A DNA stretch of 64,000 nt. It comes from Lunularia cruciata. Taxonomy: Eukaryota; Streptophyta; Marchantiopsida; Lunulariales; Lunulariaceae. The position numbers were made by a program, and so were the translations under genes. Each line of letters begins with the position of its first letter. Within the stretch, counting starts at the first letter, position 1. The DNA is taken from NCBI GenBank assembly GCA_948567375.1, contig OX419759.1, forward strand, positions 12,616,744 to 12,680,743, given 5' to 3'. Of this stretch, positions 43,498 through 56,080 are shown one piece after another. The notes below the pieces were generated by a model that searched no databases, was not told where the DNA came from, and saw nothing but the letters and a program-made list of their open reading frames with translations.

Positions 43498-44815
43498 ATG
43501 GGGAAACTTCCGGTTTTCTTTGGCAAGGATAAAAAAGATGTGGAGGTCTTTGTGAGAGATTTTAAGAGAGCTTGGATAAGAAACAATGAGGGGAGGAAGA
43601 ATGAGTGGGCCTCATTATTACCAGATTTCTTTGAGGATGTAGCCCTTACATGGTATGAGTCAAAATACCAAAAGAGAGAGAGGAGAGATGGGCAAGAAGA
43701 GTCTTGGGAGAGTTTGATTTCACAACTCATTGAGAACTTTCTTCTTGATGAGAGTTATGAGAAATTGATGAGTGAGGCAGGTACATGTGAAGAAATGCTT
43801 AAAAGAGCAGCATGTGCTAGAGAATTAGGTGTACCTATTGTTATGCATGATTATTTAACTGGTGGTTTTATTGCAAATACTAGTTTAGCTTTTTATTTTC
43901 GTGATAATGGTTACCTTTCTCAAGCAAGGAGATGGAGAGAAAGTGAGATTCTATGTGGAAAGAGTGGAAAAGTTAGAGTCTAGATTTTGCATAATGTTGA
44001 GAAAAAGTGGGGATGATGTAGAAACTACTACGATTGGCATAGGGGCTATGCTCACCAATAATTTTGTGGGAGTGTTGAGACCACAAATTAGAAGCAAGGT
44101 GAGATATGAAAAAATTTCTCCCAAGGTTGAAGCTATCAAGATTGTAATTTGTACGGAGGAGAGTTTGGAAGGGGATGAGAGTGATTTGGTGGTGAAGGAG
44201 ATTGTGCATCCTCCTAAAGATTACAAGTATGGTGGAACTATTGATACTTTGGTGGCAAGGGTTGCACCAAAAGTAGTAGTTGCTCTAGTTCTTGCACCTC
44301 TACAAAAAGATCCACTTCAAACCATCACTGAACAACTTGCAGATCTCAAGATCAATGTAGTGCAACTATAGGAGAAGAGAGAGGTGGATCAGAATGTAGG
44401 GAGAGGGCCTAGGAGCTATGGAAGCTATCCATATAGTGGAAGCCAACCAGCCAAAAATTTCAATGATAGAAATTGTTTTGGTTGTGGAGGAAGAGGCCAC
44501 ATCCAAAGGAATTGCCCAAATTCCATTTACCATGGAAGAAGGGGTTATAAGAGAGCCAATAGATGGAAAGAGGGAGATAGTGAAACCCAAGTGGATCCTA
44601 ATCCAAACAAACATAAGGAGATAACATCTATAGATGTGGTTGAGAGCAAGTATGAGAAGGGAGAGTGCTCAAACTCCAAGGGTCTTAATTTGGAACTTTT
44701 GGCACAAGAGAAGAAGAGAGCTCATTTTGCAGAGGATATGCACTCTTCTCAAGGATTTACTCCTAGCAAGGATAATCCCATGTCTACTAGGAGCACTTGC
44801 ACCTCAACACCATAA
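43498..44815 (+). pseudogene. Family D gag with CCHC zinc knuckle, frame-shifted
   Basis: The first open part (43,498-43,983) starts [18 protein letters not shown] and contains [12 protein letters not shown], the hallmark A-x-x-W-Y/F region of plant retrotransposon gag. A frameshift leads to 43,901-44,371, then a TAG at 44,369 leads to 44,384-44,815, which has the canonical knuckle CFGCGGRGHIQRNC. Together these give capsid and nucleocapsid of the family D element. It is unrelated in sequence to the DNMT element's gag. Broken by a frameshift and a stop, so it is not functional. Confidence 0.82.
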
Positions 44816-45059
44816 ACAACAAAGACTCAAAGAAAGAAGTTGGGGATGGAGGACTTCTTGATCTCCAAGCAACAATGGAACTACAATGTGTTGGAGGATG
44901 TTGGTAGTCACAAGGCTAACATCACAATGGGCTAATTGATTGCTTTGAATCCTACTTTGAGAAAGAAGCTTAGAGGTGATTTGAGTTCTTCAAGGAGCAA
45001 GAGGAAGAAGAAGGAAAAAGCTCCTATATCAATGGGGGTGGTGGATGCCAAGCCAACAC

Positions 45060-45660
45060 AATAGGAGGCTTGTGAACATGCCTCCAAGATTGATGTGAGA
45101 GTGAATGGTCACAACATCAAGGATGCATTGGTTGATGGAGGATTAGTAGTGAATGCCATGTTAGAAAGGTTGATGAAGAAGTTGGGTATGATACCCTTGA
45201 GACCTTCAACATTTGTGGTGAGCATGGCAAACAAGCAACACGTTTGACCAGTAGGGATGATGGATAAAGTGATAGTTTTAGTTATGGGAATTCAAAATCT
45301 CATGACTTTCCAAGTCTTGAAGGATTCAAGCCATGACTTACTTCTTGGGAGGCCATGGTTGAGAGCAACATACACAATTGATAGATGACACAAAGGGTAC
45401 TTGAGGATTGGGCCATCAAACCATAGAGTCATAGTGCTTATGACTAACACCACCAACACTTCACATTCAGATATACCATCTTCTGATTATTGGGAATCAA
45501 ATTTTGAAGAAGGAGCTTTAGGTGTGGACACAAGCATGGAAGTGGAGATTTCCACTAAGGAGGATGAATCTAAATCTGATTTAGATGTGTATCCCTTGTG
45601 TGCTATGGATTTTGCACCTAAGCTAGAGGTTTTGAAAGATCTAGATAAATCCCATTGACA
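45060..45660 (+). pseudogene. Family D aspartic protease region
   Basis: A reading frame around 45,088-45,390 gives IDVRVNGHNIKDALVDGGLVVNAM, the retropepsin active-site region; the usual DSG or DTG has become DGG. The following LLGRPWLR-like stretch (near 45,345) is typical after plant gypsy proteases. The open segment 45,401-45,658 is an acidic linker before RT. Inactive by the loss of the active-site pattern and stops. Confidence 0.7.
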
Positions 45661-45709
45661 CTTGAAGAGATAGGGAGGAGGCTATCTACCCTCAAGTATG
45701 GTCAAATGT

Positions 45710-46325
45710 TATCAAGGAGGAGAAGGTGAGATATAAGGAGATTTTCCGCAAGTTCATCCACATGTTTGCTTTCAATTACAAGGATCTAAAGGAAGTCACC
45801 TTGGAGAAGGACAAGATAAAGGTGGAGTCACATGCAAGACCAATCCACCAAAAGGAACATTGCATTAGCACACCAATAGCTTTTGTTGTGAAGGAGGAGA
45901 TTGATAAGCTCAAGGATATTGGATTTATCTTTGAGGTGGAGAATTCAAAATGTGTATCTCCAATTGTGATTGTGATTGTGAAGAAAAAGAATGACAAGCT
46001 TTGAGTATGTGTGGATTACAAGAAGCTCAATGCTATTACCAAGAAGGACTTCTACCCATTACCATTCATTGATGAGATCTTGGAGGAGGTTGTAGGTCAT
46101 GAGAGGTATAGTTGGAGATGGTTATAATGGATATAACCAATCAAGATTGCACTAGAGCATCAACAACTCACCACATTCACCACACCTTGGGGAACTTATG
46201 CTTTCAAGGTCATGCCTTTTTGGCTTTGCAATGCTCCAGCCACATTCCAACATTTCATAAACAAGGTGTTTGAACTTTTCATTGGGAAATTTGTGAGAGA
46301 ATTCATTGATGAATTTTGTGTCTAG
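45710..46325 (+). pseudogene. Family D reverse transcriptase, N-terminal half
   Basis: The reading includes FAFNYKDLKEV, RPIHQKEH, IDKLKDIGFI, SPIVIV-KKKN, VDYKKLNAITKKDFYPLPFIDEIL, FTTPWGTYAFKVMPFWLCNAP and finally FVREFIDEF, the position of the catalytic Y/F-x-D-D box, altered to DE. Directly after it the sequence switches into the 3' LTR. Several stops are present. This is a dead, deletion-truncated RT of a gypsy element distinct from the DNMT family. Confidence 0.82.
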
Positions 46326-46501
46326 GAGTAAACATCATCTCTCTCTCTCATTGAGTCTTGTAATGAGCAATGTCTTGAGTCTTGTAGTGTTAGCCTTGGA
46401 GGAGTATGATGGAGTTAGGATTCATTGCCTTCTTAGTCCATGGTGCACTACCATAATAGCCATCAGAGGTTCATCCTGAGTGAGAGACATGCCAACTTAT
46501 A
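46326..46501 (+). repeat. Family D 3' LTR remnant
   Basis: 176 bp matching the last part of the 5' LTR (about 41,758-41,932), including CATTGAGTCTTGTAATGAGC. Beyond 46,501 the old methyltransferase region resumes with GTATTTGCTACCACC. Confidence 0.82.
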
Positions 46502-48236
46502 GTATTTGCTACCACCCAGGTACAAGAATCACCCATCAAAAGGATGTCTTCAAAATGTAGGTTGGAGAAACGGATTGATGAACCTAAAGATGTCATAATA
46601 TATATAACATCTCATCAAATACACCAAAATGGAGATCTTGGAGACCTTGACCTTGGCCAACACATGTATGTTCTTGAAATGACCACCCAAAAATCACCCA
46701 ATGAATGGGATCATATCTCTCCAAATCTTGCACCTCCAGCAAGGAAATGTCTATTGGTAGGGTCTTCTAGTAACCCTTGATTGCTAACATCAGTAATAAC
46801 TCTAGATATTGATAGGCAAAGTGTGCCACATGATGTAGGGAGACTCACTTGGAAGTCTCATCTCTCTCCACATAAAAGTATCTCTATACTTGTATACTTG
46901 TTTGTAATATTGCAACTAGTCTAGTGCTAATCCCACCAAGTGATCTCCTATGGTATTGGAGTATCTTTTGCATGGGTTTTTCCTTCCAATAAGTAATTAG
47001 GACAAGTAATGTAGCCATTGAAAGTTGAAATTGATGCCATGGTCCTTAACTATAGTGAGCCCAGATTACCACTACTAAAGCATATTGGTAAGCAACATAC
47101 CCATCCCTCACTTGACTGCCAACTTGGTCTACAAGAGGCTATCTCCTCCCAATATTCAATATTGAAACCCATGGAGTATAAGACTACTCCACCAACTAGC
47201 ACATCATATGACTCTACTATTGTCGCAATAGCTTGAGCTCTCACAATAGAGCTATGAATTGGATGACAAAGTTGAATTTGGACAATGAGCTCTCCACATA
47301 TGATGTACTATGTAGAACCACCCCTAGAGATGTCTGGACTTAAAATAAACACCTCTCTATATTGGTCTTTTGTAGCTCTAGATTGACAATTGTAGCCTTC
47401 TTCAACGTAAGAGGCTATGCACCATAGTCTAATAAGACCCTTTGTGGTGTATAGACCTTCATTGAAGATTCTACCAAATAAAAATCCCCTTTGGTTATAT
47501 AATAAGACAACTCCAAGTGTGAACCACACTTGCTCAAAAGTAGGTCTAGTTGGTAATTCCTCCAATCTAACTATTGTTGCTTGCCATAAACCATTGGCCT
47601 TTGAGGAAATCTCATGCTCCTCAACCAAGTCAATTCCACTATCAACAACCTCTACTCTAAAAGCCAGAACCACATCATCATACTCTCAAAAAGTATGGCA
47701 ACCAACCACAACATTAGAGTTGAGTCAACTCATAATGTAAACACGTTGCGGGTTGAGAATAAAGGGAAATGCATAACTAACTGAGCCATCTCTAACATTG
47801 TGCTAGACTCAATCTGTGGAGTAGTAGGTGGCTGATTAGAAAGTAGTCTATTTGCACCCCATCACCACCTACCATACTTGCACTTGGATGTCTAGGAGCC
47901 ATGGATATCATCTATAGTGCCTCAAAGAGTGTGAAAGGCTATGGGAATCTTAACTTTCATACCAACTTCTCTTCTTTGTGAGTCCAACTCCATTATACTC
48001 CTCTAGGCTATGGAGCATGTACTGCACTTCTAGTCATTGTGGTAGATGACACTCAACATGCTCTATAGGATGTGGGTTGTCCACTCTATCCTCAAAAGCC
48101 AACATGGCGTGGTGCACTATATTGCACTCTAGAAGAAGTAATAGCTATGGATGAGGTCTCCCTACTAAATCCAGATGTTACCACTCTCTTGTCCACTGTT
48201 GAGCTCAATGCACTCAACCAAACTAAAGACCATTTC
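46502..48236 (-). pseudogene. Old DNMT copy: methyltransferase N-terminus, protease, gag remnants
   Basis: Decayed minus-strand continuation aligning to copy A about 7,210-9,672. Two large internal deletions are visible: one near 46,940 removes about 240 bp between methyltransferase and protease, and one near 48,050 removes about 500 bp of gag including the zinc knuckles. A TAG (47,939-47,941) is present at the gag-protease boundary. Protease sequence is readable at 47,050-47,480 but its DSG has been lost. It is cut by the family E LTR at 48,237, and the gag start, leader and A1 of this copy are not found elsewhere in the window. Confidence 0.85.
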
Positions 48237-49539
48237 TGTAAAAGACCCAAGACCAAGGAGAGAAATAAGAGAATGGAAGCTCACATTGGGACACTTGAAT
48301 GAAGGAAACCCCAAATTTCTAGCATGAGCTTTGGTTCTAATATTTATAGGGAACATACAAGGCTCTTAAGAAGCTTCCTTGAGCCACTTTCTTGGAGTGT
48401 AAGCCAAGTTAACCAAGAAGCTTCACAAGAAGCTTCCTTTTGGAAGGTGTCTACTTGGCTTGCAAGCTAAGCTAGTTAGAAGCTTCTAGAAGCTTCTTTC
48501 TAGAAGTTACTTACTTGGGATGCAAGCTAAGCTAATTGAGAAGCTTCCCAAGAAGTTTCCTAAATATTTCTAGAATATTCTAGGTTAATTTAGCCTATTC
48601 ACTACTATTCACTACTTTGTTAGCCCTAACTAACTTTGTTGGTAAACTCCATATTGTTACATATTTCCCCATTGCTTGTTGGTGACATCCTCATTGCCAA
48701 TGAAGCTTCAAATGCTTGGATGGACGTTTGTGCATTTTGGAGATGAGAAAGAGGTTCCCATGTGACATTATGAAGAGGATACCCTCTCCAAAGGACCTTG
48801 TACTCTATATGTTGTTGATGGCCTCATTGAATGTGGCAACGTACAAGGATACAAAGTTGACCTCAAGATTGTTGATAAGAATGGGAGGAAGAGGAGGTTG
48901 GATACAAGAGGAAAAAAAAGATGGATTAGGGACAAAGGGTTTCAACTTGGAAACATGAAAGACAAGGTGGATGCACATATGATAAAGCAAAGCAAGTTGA
49001 TAAAGCAACAAGAGAAATGATTTGTGTGACCTCAAAGTGTCCTATCTAATTTTGAGCAAGTTTATAGACTTAGGTATCAAGTGGAAGGGGTAGGTTACTA
49101 GAAGAGAGCATGATTTTATCACCAACTTGAAAGGTGAGATCAAGGCAATGGTGGGTTGCATATTGTTTTTGAATAATTTTGGGCAACAAGGAGATGAGAT
49201 ATGGCTTGTTAGAGGGATTGAGATATGGTGGTTAAGAAGATTGAAGTATGAGTGACATGAGATGGAGGAGGAGAAAGAAGGGAATTTGGAACAAGTGGAT
49301 CTTGGCCAAAATTGAGGAAGAAAGAAGAGAATCTGGTGCTTGCTTGTTTGGAATTATTGTATGAAAACTCTACAACTACAAGACATTCATCCTAATTGGT
49401 ATGGTGAACATTGACAAAAGACACAAAATATATCCTCCAAGGTGCAATTTTCATATTTAGTTTTTCCATCAATTTGAGGATGATAGGCCATGGACAAAGT
49501 AAGCTTGGTGCCAAGTATTTAGAAAAGTGCTTGCCAAAC
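48237..49539 (-). mobile_element. Family E element, minus-strand 3' portion (integrase end and 3' LTR)
   Basis: On the minus strand: integrase C-terminal remains (49,539 down to about 48,900; the region at 49,100-49,160 matches plus-strand 62,035-62,095), a non-coding 3' stretch, a purine tract AATGGGGAAATA, then the 3' LTR 48,661-48,237 (425 bp, TGTAAC...TTTTACA). The LTR carries the AAGCTTC palindromes of this family. The 5' part of this copy is absent because a plus-strand element of the same family begins at 49,540. Possibly a head-to-head arrangement from nested insertion or recombination. Confidence 0.8.
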
Positions 49540-50305
49540 TGTAACAATATGGAGTTTAGCAATGAAGTTAGTCAAGGTTAATAAAGTAGTGAAAAGGCCA
49601 AATTAGCCTAAAATATTCTAGAAGTATCTAGGAAGCTTCCTAGGAAGCTTTCCAGTAGCTTAGCTTACATCCCAAGTAGGTAGTTTCTAGAAAGAAGCTT
49701 CACGAAACTTCCAACTTGCTTAGCTTGCACGCCAAGTAGGCAGCTTCAAGAAGGAAACTTCTTGAGAAGCTTCCCAATTAACTTGGCTTGCACTCCAAGA
49801 AAGTGGCTCAAGGAAACTTCTTGAGAAGCTTCTCAAGGACCTTGTATGCTCTCAATAAATACAACAGCCAAAGCTCATGCTAAGCACATGTAATTTTCCC
49901 TCATTCAAGTGTCCCAATGTGAGCTTCCATTCTCCTATTTCTCTCCTTGATCTTGATCTTTTACATTGGTATTAGAGCAAGAATGGGATGGATGAATTTA
50001 TGGACCACCAAATCCACTTTCACCAAACTATTGGAATTTTTGTGTCCAAGTACTATCCAAGCATTATTTCACATAATTTATCACCTCATGCTTCGAATAG
50101 GATTTTTTGCATATAATCACCTTGTCTAAGTAACCCTTGGTGCTTCTGATTGTAACTTATGGAGAACAATGGACGTGTTGCATCTATGTGTTAATAAATT
50201 AGATAAATTGGGGATAATGTGATAGAGTAGAAGCCATGGTGGTAATGCCAAAATTTATCCTCACTATGCAACAACAAATTGAGCATCTTACTCGATTGTT
50301 GGATG
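49540..50305 (+). mobile_element. Family E element, plus strand: 5' LTR, primer site and gag start
   Basis: The 5' LTR spans 49,540-49,965 (426 bp, TGTAACAATATGG to TCTTTTACA) and is followed by TTGGTATTAGAGC, a one-mismatch match to the initiator Met-tRNA primer site. The next 330 bp are leader and gag N-terminus; a phrase QQQIEHLTRLLD is readable just before the copy C insertion. The remaining gag is not found; pol of this family resumes at about 58,990 after copy C. Confidence 0.82.
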
Positions 50306-50775
50306 TGTCATGCCATTTGTAGTTCTGCATCTAGATGCTCGGACACTAGAGTTCCAATGATAGTAGTTAGAGTTATTTTAGCAGTTTCTTGAGGACTACT
50401 TTCCGACGGTTAGATTTTGTGTTTGGGGTACTGACTTCACGGTAGGGCCCACCGTCACTTTGCACCGTTCACACCATCAAGTGTGCTGTCAGCGGGACCG
50501 TTAGGGTTTCAAAGCTAGCTCAAGTCCATGGGGGTATAGTTTTGAAGTGAGCTCTAGAGAGCTCACTTCTCTAATGTTGAGCCTTTGAGTTCCTGGCTAT
50601 GGTGGACAAAGGCCGGCAAGTGACACTTGGATTCTCTATGCTTAAGTGGGTGTGGCTTGACTGTAATCAATGCCCAGTTGTTGGCAGTTTATAGAGTGAT
50701 AGATCAAGTACTGATCTGAGTTGAGTTGAGTTGAGTTGAGTTGAGTTGAGTTGAGAGTGGTAAGCAATCTGATTA
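50306..50775 (+). repeat. Copy C terminal repeat A1
   Basis: 470 bp, longer than the 449 bp of other copies mainly because the TTGAG pentamer array is expanded (50,718-50,754). It lacks B at its inner side, like A1 in copies A and B. The inverted pair is 50,563-50,577 and 50,775-50,789, with one mismatch. Confidence 0.88.
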
Positions 50776-51841
50776 CATCAGAGAAGTGAAGTCAGGGGGA
50801 AATTGGGTGCAGGAACTTTGAGTGTTGGTGGTATCTCCAAGCTCGGTGGATTTTTGGTAGCTCAATTCAAGTCCTATGTTTCCCTAGTGTGCAGAAGCTC
50901 AATCAATTGATGCAGATTTGGCAGTTAGGCGGACGGTGTGCGGAAGTGTTGGCCAAATTTCAAGCAAAGTGGTTGTGATTTTGAGTTCATGAGGTGAAGG
51001 CATGACCAATTTGCTGCGAGTTGGGCTCAGAAAGTCAAATTGAAGATTTTGGCCAGATTTGGAGGAGTTTCACTAGTTTGGACGAGTTTTGTAGATTTGG
51101 AGAAGTTTCGCCAATTTTGGAGGAGGTTCGGCATTTAGAGACTTCAAGGCATAGGGCTGTGGGCTATGAGAGGCTATAAAGGCCTAGAAGGGCCAGCAAG
51201 CCAGCTTGTTGGCGTGAGGCTAGCTAGTTTAGAGTAAATCTTGGTCATTGGTTGGCAAAATTTGCCTTTCCTGCTAGATTGTGCACAACAGGGTTTGACC
51301 CCTAGATCTCTTGTTCCTAGACTGGTGCCCTAGCCAACTGGTCCACCCTCACTTTTTGTCCTAATGACTGTGCCACTATTATCTATACACATGTAGCTTT
51401 GGCTAGGAGAGGCAGTTTGATCTCATTCTTGGTGATCCTGGTAGCTTAGGACTTAGATCCAAACTTCTCTTATGTCAAATGCCAAATGGTGGCAGAGTCA
51501 ATCCCGTGTTGTGTTATGAGATGGAGGGTTTTTGTTTAGATTTCTTGTGATTGGATCCCCTCCATTCTTTGCTTCTTGTTTGTACACCACAATTGTGTGA
51601 GGTGCCTTGACTTTTGAGCGTTGGTGCTCTGGTGTGCTTTTGGTGGTGAGGCTGGAGTGATGACCAATCAGACTACCTTTGTTTCTTTCCGGTGAGGTAG
51701 GAAGTGATGACCTGCAGACCGTGAGAGTGCGTGTTATGATGGTAGGTTACAAGTTGCACTTTCTCCTAGTGTAGTTATCTTGGTTAGAGTTACATTAGTG
51801 GGTAGTGCTTAGTTAGTATTGGCACTTGGTGGTGTTGGCAC
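50776..51841 (+). other. Copy C leader
   Basis: Homologous to the leaders of copies A and B with a deletion of roughly 200 bp around 50,980-51,130. It retains the 10-bp hairpin near 51,190-51,213 with a change, the antisense A/B-box-like block near 51,290-51,345 and the GTGCGTGTTATGATGG block near 51,727. Confidence 0.65.
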
Positions 51842-53561
51842 TTGGTGGGGTACTTGCGGTTACAATTGGTGGTTCGGGTTTGCTGTTGCGGTTCTTTTGT
51901 TACAATGGAGTTCTTTGGAGATTCCAGAGGAGTTAGCTCTGCAGTACACAGTGGGTTTACTCGGAGTGGTGCTCGGTATCAGCCTGTATCTCAGGTCCTA
52001 GTGAGGGAAGAGATTGACTCTGAATTGGAGTTTGACATAGGAGCTAATTCAATTGAGAGTGCACTTGGTGTGTCCACATTGTTGTTGTGGGACATGGACA
52101 AGATTTATGGGGCCTCCAAAGGCCCTAGGTGTTACTTTGGTATAGTGGGTACCATGGGTACCATTGAGTTGGATGACTTCATCTAGGAGTTTGATAGTTG
52201 GTGTGACCTGCAGCAGATGCGGAACCCAACTTTGTTCACACCCTTCATGGCATGCAAGGGCACTTGGAGGGTCCGCCGATGGATGACTACCATGAGTTCA
52301 GGAGAGCTCATTTGGAGGAGATTGAGTTATGGAGATAGTATTGGTCTCCGAACTATGTCTCTATCACTTCAGGTTTGGTGGCCAGGAGTAGATCGGCTAT
52401 ACATATGAGTTCTAGCTCGAGTAGTGTGGGTGGAGCTAGTGGAGGTGCACTAGCTGGAGATAGTGCTACTACGAGTGGAGGCACCGTTGCAGGAGGTGAT
52501 GTGGTACCGGGGTTTAACCCCATGGTGGAGTTCTTCTTGTGTTTGAGGCATAACTACCAGGGAGTGCGGATTGACAAGCTGAGGAGCTTGTAGGAGTTCC
52601 AGCGGAAGGCTGGAGAGAGCCTACGCGAGGCATACACTCGCATGAGGCGGCTGATCAGTTTCACTCAAGGAGTTATTGAGGCCCAAGCAGTCCAGTTTGG
52701 TATGGGATACAAGACAAGGAGTTACAATGTAGAGTTCGTGATGGTGCGTTGTTGCAGGCTACTTCGCCCACTTTGGCAATAGTCTTTGGTTTGGTTGAGC
52801 ATATTGAGCTCAATATGGTGGAGGAGAGAGTGGTGACATTTGGATTTGGTAGAGATACCTCATCCACGGCTGTGACCTCTTCTAGAGTGCAGCAGAGTGC
52901 ACCACGTCCAATTGGTTTTCAAGGACAGGGTGGACAACCCAGATCCTATGGAGCGAGTGGAGGGCCTAGTGGAGTTAGACCCTTACCCTCATTTTTGGGT
53001 CAACAGCAGCCAAGGACTAGTGGTGTTGCTTGTTGGACTTGTGGTGGGCCTCCCCATAGGGGAGAGTGTACTCAGGGCAGTGGACCTGATACCTCGGGTG
53101 CATCACAGCCAGCACAGAGGCAATGTGAGCACTGCCACAGATTTGGTCACACTAGTGACCAATGTTTTGACCTACACCCGGAGTTACGGAGTGGTAGGGC
53201 TGCTATGGCAGGTAGTGGAGGAGCTCTAGTTCATGGAGGACGAGGTGGCGGTAGAGGATCTACACCTAGTAGGGGTGCAATACCTGCCCTTACTTCTAAC
53301 ACAACTATGGCTACTCAGATTGAGCAGTTGGAGCAGAGATTAGCTAGTATGGCTATTGCTCAAAGGAGATCAGATTCGGGTGCTGAGGCTTCCACCTCAT
53401 ATGCTGGTGATAGAGATGCTTTGGACTTCATGTGCGGAGCAGCACAGGAGGATGCATCTGCAACAGTGACTAGGAGTGCAGTACGTGCTCCAGAGCCTAG
53501 AGGAGCATCAGTGGAGTTGGACCCACAGAGAGGAGAGGTTGAGAGACGGGTCAGACTTCCC
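51842..53561 (+). pseudogene. Gag (copy C), broken
   Basis: Same protein as in copies A and B, with several stops (for example near 52,184, 52,337 and 52,591) and frameshifts. The knuckles are present in 52,749-53,723 as CWTCGGPPHRGEC, where the His is replaced, and CEHCHRFGHTSDQC, which remains canonical. The gag frame runs without interruption into protease here, because the codon at 53,562-53,564 is CAA where copies A and B have TAG. Confidence 0.85.
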
Positions 53562-56074
53562 CAATCTTTCACGCTATTTGAGGCATTGCAGATGACATCT
53601 ATGGTTCTTGGACGTCCCAGTGCAGGTGTGGTAGGTGGTGATGGAGTGCATGATGGACTACCTGCTAGTCAGCCACCTACTACTACACAGACTGAGTCTA
53701 GCATGATGTTGGGGGCGGCTTAGCTGATTATGCAGCATCCTTTGTTTTCAGCCAATGACATGTTTACATTGGGAGTTGACCCAACGCCAATGTTTTGGTT
53801 GGCTGCTACGTTGTGTGAGAGTAGGGATGGTGCAGTTCCTACTACTAGAGCAGAGGTGGTTGGTAGTGGAGCTGACTTGGTTGAGGAGGATGGGATCCGT
53901 TCAGCGACCAGTGGTTTATGGTAGGCAGCAGCGGCTAGACTAGAGGAGTTGCCAGCTAGACTGGCCTTTGAGAGAGCACGGTTCACACCTGGTGTTGTCC
54001 TATTGGATAACCAAAGGGGGATTTTTTGTTTGGTAGGATCTTCAGGGAAGGTCTATACACCACAAAGAGTCTTGTTAGACTCTAGTGCGCAGCCCCTTAT
54101 GTTGGGGAAGGCTGTAGTTGTTGGTCTGGAGTTACGGAAGACCAATGTGGAGAGGTGTCCATTTCAGATCCAGACATCTCTAGGTGGTGGTTCAACACAA
54201 TACATCACACATGGAGAGCTTGTTGTCTAGGTTCAGCCTAGTCATCCGATTGATAGCTCATTGGTGAGAGCTCAGGCTATTGCAATGATAACTAAGTCAT
54301 ATGATGTGCTAGTTGGGGGAGTAGTGTTATACCCCATGGGTTTTAGCATTGATTATTGGGAGGAGACAACCTCTTATAGACCTGGTCGGCAGTCTGGTGA
54401 GGGATGTGTATGTCGCCTACCAGTACGCTTCAGTAGTGGCAATCTTGGCTCACTACAGTCCGAGACCATGGCAACATCAGTTTTAGCTTTCAGTGGTGTA
54501 GTTACTTGGCCTGGTGACTTGTTGGAGGAGAACACCCATGTAGAGGATACTCCAGTACCAGAGGAGATCACTCGGCTTTGGAGTACAAGTGGGATTGTTC
54601 CATCTACCTTGGATGTTCCATTGTGGAGTTCAAAGGAGGCATTGCAGCAACATGCAGATTAGTTGGTGCAGCAAGTTTGGAGTGGAGCCTTCGTACCATC
54701 AGGAGATGAGTGTGAGGATGAGCCTCCAGAGGCGATTGGTTTGACCCCTCTGGATACCACACTCATTGCTTGGCAATATCTAGTAGAGGGGATATGCCTA
54801 TTGGAGTTGTTTGGTGGGATCAACATCTGACTAGCTGCGGTGTTACAAGCGGGTATCCGAGTACAGAGGTACTTGTATGTAGAGAGAGATGAGACTGCTA
54901 GGCGAGTCTCTCTACATCATGTGGCACACTTGGCCTATCGGTATCCAGAGTTATTATCGATGTCAGTAGTCAAAGGTTACTAGAAGGCCCTACTAGGAGA
55001 CATTTCCTTATTGGGGGTGCATGACCTAGAGGGACATGGGCCTATTCACTTGGTGATTTCTGGATGGCCATGTCAGGGACATACACATGCAGGCCATGGT
55101 TTAGGTCTTCAAGATCCTCGTTCTGGTGTGTTTTAAGAGATGTTACGGATACTACGACATCTCTAGGTTCATCAGTCTATTTCTCCAACTTACCTTTTGG
55201 AGAACGTTCCTTTGATGGGTGATTCTCATACCGGAGTGGTGGCAAGTACACATCAGGTCCATTCTTGGATGGGACCTGCTGTATTGTTAGATGCAACCAG
55301 AGTAGGATCACGGGCTCATCATCTTCATTTTGGTGGACAAATCTCTTACCCAAAGAGGTTCTACAATGCACTTATGATGGGATTCAGTGACTTGACCACA
55401 TCCTTATTGATGATATCTTGGATGTTAGGTGTCAATCTCAGACAGTGGTAGTGGCTGATAGGTCACCTATGGCAGTGGTGAACCTAGTTGGACAGCCTAG
55501 AGCCGCATTTCCCGCACTCATGAGTTTCCCAGGCTCTCATGCTTTTTGAGAGGGAGGACCTAGACTTGTTTGGGACTCACAATTACAGCAGTTGGTGGAG
55601 CCCAATGCTAATGAGAGAGAGCGAGCGATGGGTTTTTGCATCGGTATTACCGCTGTTCCAGCATTGTTAGAGGCATCCAGGTGTTAGGTGTTAGGTTAGG
55701 CTATGGACCTGAACTGTTTGACCTGGATTGTGAGCCTTGGCTTGGCAGAGTAGCGTAGGATGCGCTTGATAGGCATCACCACTCGGACACTTGTGAGCCC
55801 TATGCCTATCGAGACGATTCAGGCACATGCTGGGGGCAATGGACCGAGTGGATATGGTATTCTTGGGACACATCCAATAGCTACTAGGGAGAGTGGTCTA
55901 CTTGGAGTCCATCCAAGTGAGTGTGGGCTACTTGGATTACACCCTTGGTCCACATGGGATGCAGCCAGAGGACGTGTGGAACTTGCAGCCAGAGTGGAAG
56001 GAGTTTTTCACACAGAGGTTGGGACCTCTAGTGGTCGGGAGCATGATACTACTGCTCCCAAGGGCCCAGTGTAG
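53562..56074 (+). pseudogene. Protease and C5 DNA methyltransferase (copy C), broken
   Basis: Counterpart of copy A's segment. The protease motif reads LLDSSAQ, so the active-site Gly is lost. Methyltransferase motif I is damaged near 54,830 by a stop. The catalytic motif IV GWPCQGH is retained (Cys codon 55,071-55,073), as is the LLENVP motif (read as MENVPLMGD after 55,197). Stops are scattered, for example 53,721, 53,922, 54,228 and 55,134; the TAG in motif X is shared with copy B. It ends at the conserved UAG at 56,072. Confidence 0.9.
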
Positions 56075-56080
56075 CAGTCA
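56072..56080 (+). promoter_or_regulatory. Leaky-stop motif UAG-CAG-UCA (copy C)
   Basis: Same place as in copies A and B. The base change CCA to UCA still fits the YYA consensus of the UAG-CAR-YYA readthrough context. Confidence 0.7.

Larger units (their letters stand above)
41258..46501 (+). mobile_element. Family D: Ty3/gypsy retrotransposon, truncated, nested in the old DNMT copy
   Basis: It begins TGTAACACCC at 41,258 and ends at 46,501, where the old methyltransferase sequence resumes. A complete 5' LTR (41,258-41,932), a leader, gag with a CCHC knuckle, protease and the first half of RT are present. RT then joins directly to the last 176 bp of the 3' LTR, so RNase H, integrase and most of the 3' LTR are deleted. 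After the 5' LTR, TTTTTGGTTCTGTTGTCGGGAC resembles a primer-site region seen in plant gypsy elements. A clear target duplication could not be resolved. Confidence 0.85.
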
